Below, piece by piece: positions 59,822 through 64,000 of a stretch of DNA of 64,000 nt. This stretch comes from Beijerinckiaceae bacterium (lineage in GTDB: Bacteria; Pseudomonadota; Alphaproteobacteria; Rhizobiales; Beijerinckiaceae). The position numbers and the translations under genes were made by a program. Numbering within the stretch: the stretch's first letter is position 1; every line of letters starts with the position of its first letter. A model generated the notes under the pieces. The model made no database searches. It worked only from the letters and a program-made list of their open reading frames with translations, and had not been told where the DNA came from. Location of the stretch: NCBI GenBank assembly GCA_009773635.1, contig WSYC01000014.1, forward strand, positions 1-64,000. Direction: 5' to 3'.

Positions 59822-61462
59822 CTATTCCGGGCGCGCCCACAGCTCGGCGGTGACATCGCTCTCGTCATAAATTCCGAGAAGAATACCGCGTCGGTCCGAT
59901 CCACCTCGCATCGCGGCGATCTCGGCCTCCGAGCGGGTGGTGCGCTGGCTCGCCCTCAACCCCCAGGCGGCCAGCACCGCATGGAGGCGTTCGCGCTCGG
60001 CGGCATAGTCGGGATCATCCCCGAGATCGCGGAACTCCTGCGGGTCATCGGCGAGATCGAACAGCAGCGGCCGGAACCCCGGCGCGTGGATATATTTCCA
60101 GCGCCCGTCCGTGATCATGAACAACCGCGCCTTGAGCGGCGGCACACCGAGCGAAGGCGCTGCGCCGCCGAGGCCGTAATCGTATTCGCTGATGGCAAAC
60201 TCACGCCAGACCACCGTCTCGCCCCGCAGCAACGGCATGAGGGAGCGCCCTTCAAGCCGATGCGCCTGCGCACCCGCATCCCCGCCCGCCGCGTCGAGAA
60301 AGGTCGGCAGGAGGTCGATGGTTTCGACGAGCGCCGCCGAGATGGTGCCGCGCGTCGCATCCGCCAAGGGGCGCGGATCGGCGATGATCAGCGGCACCTT
60401 GACGCTGGGATCGTGGAAGAGATCCTTCTCGCCGAGCCAGTGATCCCCGAGATAATCGCCGTGATCCGAGGTGAAGACGATCATCGTCTCCGAAGCAAGG
60501 CCGCGCTCTTCGAGAAAACCGAACAGAAGTCCGAGCTGATCGTCGATCTGGCTGATGAGCCCCATGTAGACCGGGATGACGGCTTCGCGCACCTCGTCCC
60601 GCGCGAACGTCCTGCCGATGCGGTTGTCCATGAAGGCGCGATAGACCGGGTGCGGGTTCTGCCGCTCGCGATCCGAGCGCTGAAGCGGGATCACATCGCC
60701 GGGCCCATACATAGCGTTGTAGGGCGCAGGCGCGATATAGGGCCAGTGCGGCTTGATGAACGAGAGGTGCAGGCACCAGCGGGCATCGCCGGCCTCCTCG
60801 ATGAACTGCATCGCCCGGCGGGTCATGTAGGGCGTTTCGGAATCCTCGTCTTTCACGCGCGCCGGCTTGGGCGCGTGCCGCATCGCAAAGCCGTTGCCGA
60901 TGCCGCCCTCGTCCGTCTCGACGGCATTGGCCCAGTCCTGCCAGCCGTAGTCGCCGGGGTAGCCCTTCTCGCGCAGATAGGTTTCGTAGCGCGGCGGCTT
61001 CGGATCATAACGCCCGTCCGGGCCGACAGGATGAAGCCCGTCGTCGCGGTCATAGGGGTCAAAGCCGCATTCGGAGACGCGCACGCCGATGATCGAATCC
61101 GGGTCGATTCCGAGCCGCTCCATGCCCTCGGTATCGGCGCGCATATGCGTCTTGCCGACGAGCGTGGTCGCCAGCCCGAGCGGGCGAAGGTAGTCGCCCA
61201 TCGTCATCTCGCCGACCTTCAGCGGCACGCCGTTCCAGCTCGCGCCATGGCTCGAAACGTAGCGCCCGGTATAGAACGACATCCGCGACGCCCCGCACAC
61301 CGGTGACTGGCAATAGGCATTGGTGAACCTCACGCCGCGCGCCGCAAGCTTGTCGATGTTCGGCGTCCGGATATGCGGATGCCCGGTGCAGCCGAGGTAA
61401 TCGAACCTGAGCTGGTCGCACATGATGAAGAGGATGTTCCGGATCGGACGTTGGTTCGCCAC
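59822..61462 (-). CDS. Sulfatase / phosphonate monoester hydrolase family enzyme
   Basis: The 546-residue alkaline-phosphatase-fold enzyme has the formylglycine motif C-x-A-x-R at Cys56-Gly-Ala-Ser-Arg60 in SPVCGASRMSFYTGRY. Metal ligands are in MCDQLRFDY and FTSDHGDYLGDH. The N-terminal sequence and length match the phosphonate-monoester/arylsulfate hydrolase subgroup, which can cleave both sulfate and phosphonate esters. No signal peptide is seen, so it is cytosolic and may act on an ester imported by the divergent ABC system. The maturation enzyme is not in the window. Confidence 0.88.
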   Translation of the reverse strand: MANQRPIRNILFIMCDQLRFDYLGCTGHPHIRTPNIDKLAARGVRFTNAYCQSPVCGASRMSFYTGRYVSSHGASWNGVPLKVGEMTMGDYLRPLGLATTLVGKTHMRADTEGMERLGIDPDSIIGVRVSECGFDPYDRDDGLHPVGPDGRYDPKPPRYETYLREKGYPGDYGWQDWANAVETDEGGIGNGFAMRHAPKPARVKDEDSETPYMTRRAMQFIEEAGDARWCLHLSFIKPHWPYIAPAPYNAMYGPGDVIPLQRSDRERQNPHPVYRAFMDNRIGRTFARDEVREAVIPVYMGLISQIDDQLGLLFGFLEERGLASETMIVFTSDHGDYLGDHWLGEKDLFHDPSVKVPLIIADPRPLADATRGTISAALVETIDLLPTFLDAAGGDAGAQAHRLEGRSLMPLLRGETVVWREFAISEYDYGLGGAAPSLGVPPLKARLFMITDGRWKYIHAPGFRPLLFDLADDPQEFRDLGDDPDYAAERERLHAVLAAWGLRASQRTTRSEAEIAAMRGGSDRRGILLGIYDESDVTAELWARPE

Positions 61463-61464
61463 CG

Positions 61465-62064
61465 CTATCTCCGCTTCAGGCCGTAGGCATGGTGCACCAC
61501 GCGGCTGAACGAGCGGTAGAGCTGCTCTAGCCGGTCGAAATTGCCACCATCCTGCGTGATGGGGCCGGCGCTGTTGGCGATGGCGACAAGCTGGAGCGCG
61601 ATATCAGCGCGCGGGATATCGTCGGACAGCTCGCCTTTGGCCACCGCCTGATCGATCCCCGTGATGACGAGGTTTTCGAGCGCAACGCCGAAATCCGCGA
61701 GCGCCTGCCTCGCCTTCGGGCCGATCACGTCCCGTTCGAGGCGCATGCGGCCGATCAGGCTCCAGGGATTGCCGGTCGCGCCAGTCGGATTGTAGCGCAG
61801 ATAGCGCTGGCGATTGGACTCCATCATGCCGTGGATCTTGCTCTCCAGCGTCGCATCACTTTGCCAGTTGGCCCGCCAGTTCTCCAGCGTTTCATCAACG
61901 TAATCGACGATGACTTCCTCGGCGAGGTTGAGCTTGTTGCCGTAATAGTAGTGGATATTCGCACGCGTGGTTTTCAGGAGATCCGCGATGTCGCGAAAGC
62001 GAAAGCCCTGATAGCCATTGCGGATGAGCAATTGCGTCGAGACGGTCTTGATCTCGCCCTTCAT
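61465..62064 (-). CDS. TetR/AcrR family regulator of the sulfatase operon
   Basis: The 199-residue protein has an N-terminal TetR helix-turn-helix (STQLLIRNGYQGFRFRDIADLLKTTRANIHYYYGNKLNLAEEVI) and a TetR_C domain. The ATG at 62064 has GAGGGAG 8 bases upstream. It lies 2 bases before the sulfatase gene and is divergent from the ABC binding-protein gene, with a TTGTCTAGACAA palindrome between. It probably controls both arms. Confidence 0.87.
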   Translation of the reverse strand: MKGEIKTVSTQLLIRNGYQGFRFRDIADLLKTTRANIHYYYGNKLNLAEEVIVDYVDETLENWRANWQSDATLESKIHGMMESNRQRYLRYNPTGATGNPWSLIGRMRLERDVIGPKARQALADFGVALENLVITGIDQAVAKGELSDDIPRADIALQLVAIANSAGPITQDGGNFDRLEQLYRSFSRVVHHAYGLKRR

Positions 62065-62215
62065 CCACGCTCCCTCGTTCTCGCGCCGCCGTTGCGCAAT
62101 CCTTGTGCTCTGTTCCGCCTTTCGCGTCCAGATGCCTGACGATGAGGCAGAGCCTAGGCAAGACAAATCCTTGCCTGCATGCCATCATCGATCAATCGCT
62201 TTTTTGACCCTTAAT

Positions 62216-62227
62216 TTGTCTAGACAA
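62216..62227. promoter_or_regulatory. TTGTCTAGACAA palindrome in the tetR / ABC importer divergent region
   Basis: A perfect 12-bp palindrome in the AT-rich middle of the divergent region, 56 bases before the binding-protein start. A second inverted repeat, AGGCAAG-N7-CTTGCCT at 62156-62176, lies nearer tetR. Either could be the TetR site. Confidence 0.6.
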
Positions 62228-62283
62228 TAAAGCATGGCAATGCTTCACTCTCATCCGCTCAATCGCCTCAGGGGAGTAGGGAA

Positions 62284-63237
62284 ATGAACAAGTCTCTCGT
62301 CGCCGTCACCTTCACCGCCGCCATGCTGGCCGCGACCGGCTTTGCCGCGCAGGCCCAGGAAGCTAAGCTCGCGCTTGGTCTTTCCGGCTGGACCGGCTTC
62401 GCTCCGCTGACACTGGCCAAGGAAGCCGGCATCTTCAAGAAGCACGGCCTTGACGTCACCTTGAAGAAAATCCCGCAGGCTTCGCGCCATCTCGCACTCC
62501 TCTCCGGCGACATCCAGTGCGCGGCGACCACCGTTGAAACCTGGGTTGTCTGGAACGCGAACGGCGTGCCGACCAAGCAGATCTTCCAGCTCGACAAGAG
62601 CTACGGCGCCGATGGCATGGTGGTGCGCTCAACAACTGCCAAGATCGCAGACCTGAAGGGCAAGACTGTTGCGGCATCCGCGCCCGGCACCGCCCCCTAT
62701 TTCACGCTGGCCTGGTTCCTCAAGAAGAACGGCCTTTCGGTGAAGGATGTCACGGTTGTCAATATGGAGCCCGGCCCGGCCGCGCAGGCCTTCATCGCCG
62801 GCCAGAACGATGCCGCGATGACCTACGAACCCTATCTCTCTGCCGTGCGCGCAGCGCCGCAATCGGGCAAGATCATCGCGACCACGCTCGATTACCCGAT
62901 GATCATGGATACGGTTGGCTGCACGACCGATTATCTCGCCAAAAACGAGAAGGTCGCCAAGGCGCTTGCGGACAGCTATTTTGAAGCGCTCGAGATGATC
63001 GCGAAGGAGCCGGCCAAGGCCAACGAGATCATGGGCGCGGATGTCAAGCAGTCGGGAGAGGCTTTCGCGAAATCCTCGGCCTATCTGCGCTGGCAGGACA
63101 AGGCGGCGAACAAGAAGTTCTTCTCGGGCGAACATGCCGCCTTCTCGAACGAGGCGGCCGATCTCCTGCTCGAAATCGGGATCATCAAGGCGAAGCCCGA
63201 CATGAACGCCCTCGCTGATCCGCGCTTCGTGCAGTAA
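62284..63237 (+). CDS. ABC transporter substrate-binding protein, SsuA/TauA (NMT1) type
   Basis: The 317-residue protein has a signal peptide (LVAVTFTAAMLAATGFAAQAQ). Its fold has the family segments GWTGFAPLTLAKEAGIFKKHGLDVTL, LKGKTVAASAPGTAPYFTLAWFL and MTYEPYLSAVRA. Relatives bind sulfonates, taurine, nitrate or pyrimidine precursors. The neighbouring sulfatase-family gene suggests a sulfate or phosphonate ester, or a sulfonate, but this is inference. GGGGAGTAGGGAA precedes the ATG. Confidence 0.88.
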   Translation: MNKSLVAVTFTAAMLAATGFAAQAQEAKLALGLSGWTGFAPLTLAKEAGIFKKHGLDVTLKKIPQASRHLALLSGDIQCAATTVETWVVWNANGVPTKQIFQLDKSYGADGMVVRSTTAKIADLKGKTVAASAPGTAPYFTLAWFLKKNGLSVKDVTVVNMEPGPAAQAFIAGQNDAAMTYEPYLSAVRAAPQSGKIIATTLDYPMIMDTVGCTTDYLAKNEKVAKALADSYFEALEMIAKEPAKANEIMGADVKQSGEAFAKSSAYLRWQDKAANKKFFSGEHAAFSNEAADLLLEIGIIKAKPDMNALADPRFVQ

Positions 63238-63255
63238 CGGCGCGAAACATCGTCA

Positions 63256-63277
63256 CGGGGCACCGTTCGGTGCCCCG
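63256..63277 (+). terminator. Intercistronic hairpin after the binding-protein gene
   Basis: CGGGGCACC and GGTGCCCCG make a perfect 9-bp stem with a GTTC loop, 18 bases after the stop codon. No T-run follows and the permease gene starts 31 bases further on. It more likely protects the binding-protein mRNA and sets expression ratios than fully terminates. Confidence 0.6.
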
Positions 63278-63308
63278 AATCGCGCCGCCCCATCTCCGGA
63301 TAACCCCC

Positions 63309-64000
63309 ATGCGCCCGCTGGAACCGATCTCGCAGACGGCCCGCCTCTGGCTTGGCCTCAGCTTCTTCCTGCTCTTTTTCGCGGCGTGGGCCTTGGCGAC
63401 GCTCGGCGGCTTCGTGCCAAAAATCTTCCTCGCCGACCCCATCACCATGGTGAAGGACGGCTGGCTGTTGCTGACGAAGTTCGGCTTCGGGCTCGATATC
63501 CTCATCACCATCTGGCGTGTTGTCGGCGGCTTCGTGCTGGCGGTGATCGTCGCGGTGCCGCTCGGCATCCTGATGGGGGCCTACAAGCCGGTCGAGGCTT
63601 TCTTCGAGCCCTTCGTCTCCTTCGCACGTTACCTGCCGGCCTCGGCCTTCGTGCCGCTCTTGATCCTCTGGGCGGGCCTTGGCGAAACGCAGAAGCTGCT
63701 GGTGATTTTCATCGGCTCGGTGTTCCAGATCGTGCTGATGGTGGCCGTCGTCGTCGGCAACACCCGGCGCGATCTCGTGGAAGCAGCCTACACGCTTGGC
63801 TCGGGCGATCGCTCGGTGGTGCGCCGCGTGCTCATCCCCATGAACGCGCCGGAAATCGCCGAAATTCTCCGCCTCGTCCTCGGCTGGGCCTGGACCTATG
63901 TGATCGTCGCCGAACTCATCGGCTCCTCGACCGGCATCGGCCACATGATCATCGATAGCCAGGCCTTGATGGCGACCGGCCAGATCATCTTCGGCATCAT
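63309..64000 (+). CDS. ABC transporter permease, SsuC/TauC type (runs off the window end)
   Basis: From the ATG at 63309 the frame is open to the last base, giving about 230 residues of an expected 250-280. It begins MRPLEPISQTARLWLGLSFF and has the permease core (LGILMGAYKPVEAFFEPFVSF, LPASAFVPLLILWAGLGETQKLLVI). The EAA loop is EAAYTLGSGDRSVVRRVLIPMNAPEI, where the ATPase docks. It continues as GWAWTYVIVAELIGSSTGIGH. The 3' end and probably an ATPase gene lie beyond the window. Confidence 0.88.
   Translation, partial: MRPLEPISQTARLWLGLSFFLLFFAAWALATLGGFVPKIFLADPITMVKDGWLLLTKFGFGLDILITIWRVVGGFVLAVIVAVPLGILMGAYKPVEAFFEPFVSFARYLPASAFVPLLILWAGLGETQKLLVIFIGSVFQIVLMVAVVVGNTRRDLVEAAYTLGSGDRSVVRRVLIPMNAPEIAEILRLVLGWAWTYVIVAELIGSSTGIGHMIIDSQALMATGQIIFGI

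Noticed and set aside
59774-61306. 510-codon plus-strand frame under the sulfatase gene
   Set aside because: The minus-strand sulfatase has intact catalytic motifs; this frame has biased shadow composition only.
63081-63944. Minus-strand frame at the window end rich in Glu, His, Asp and Arg
   Set aside because: It overlaps the binding protein and the permease, whose EAA loop and helices are clear on the plus strand.

Overview
The window looks like chromosomal DNA of a GC-rich alphaproteobacterium, most likely of the order Hyphomicrobiales (Rhizobiales). The grounds are a PdhS-type cell-cycle kinase, the hisD / UPF0262 / low-molecular-weight phosphatase / murA neighbourhood, phasins, a fused iolC-DUF2090 gene, SigF/NrsF, and a tRNA-His with A73 and no extra 5' G. 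Genus cannot be set from the sequence alone.

Layout. 0.2-5.7 kb: SulP anion transporter, mntH manganese importer behind a perfect 7-1-7 metalloregulator-like palindrome, a 5'-truncated SMP-30 lactonase fused in frame to the mntH stop codon, and 8-oxoguanine deaminase. 5.7-19.5 kb: a large inositol locus. One arm (minus strand) runs iolG, inositol-phosphatase-family gene, then an AfuABC-type importer. The other arm (plus strand) runs SDR, iolC-DUF2090, iolD, iolE, iolB, anmK. Together they suggest uptake of a phosphorylated polyol or sugar, dephosphorylation inside the cell and entry into the iol pathway. 19.5-36.7 kb: mostly core genes (phosphatase, UPF0262, hisD, murA, a hemA copy broken by a roughly 56-nt deletion, two phasins, pdhS, an L,D-transpeptidase, lutABC for lactate, a phosphopantetheinyl transferase, a TerC protein, tRNA-His, tRNA-Thr).

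36.7-44.8 kb is a scarred accessory segment between two diverged direct repeats of about 155 bp. It holds an internally deleted IS3-family element, a TRAP transporter whose dctP lost its 5' end in the same event that removed the 5' end of a divergent enolase-superfamily gene, a truncated alpha/beta hydrolase, a Cys-tailed sigma factor with an SRPBCC partner, an HD-GYP phosphodiesterase and another IS3 remnant. 44.8-47.1 kb is a TetR / AhpD-like / MBL-hydrolase unit with two matching palindromic operators, one a perfect 26-bp palindrome.

47.4-54.5 kb contains the most coherent special system: a YHS protein, an ECF sigma factor of SigF type with its NrsF anti-sigma, and a convergent bufferin operon (BufA precursor peptide, BufB MNIO/DUF692 enzyme, BufC DUF2063 partner, DoxX, TlpA). 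Promoter-like elements GTAAC-N17-CGAA stand before the YHS gene and before bufA, which ties the units into one probable copper/thiol-stress regulon.

54.7-58.6 kb: two MarR regulators around a stand-alone KAS II-like synthase and small or membrane proteins, with paired TTGCATATGCAA operators. 58.7-64 kb: TetR, sulfatase/phosphonate-monoesterase-family enzyme and nitronate-monooxygenase-like flavoenzyme, divergent from an SsuA/TauA-type ABC importer that runs off the window end.
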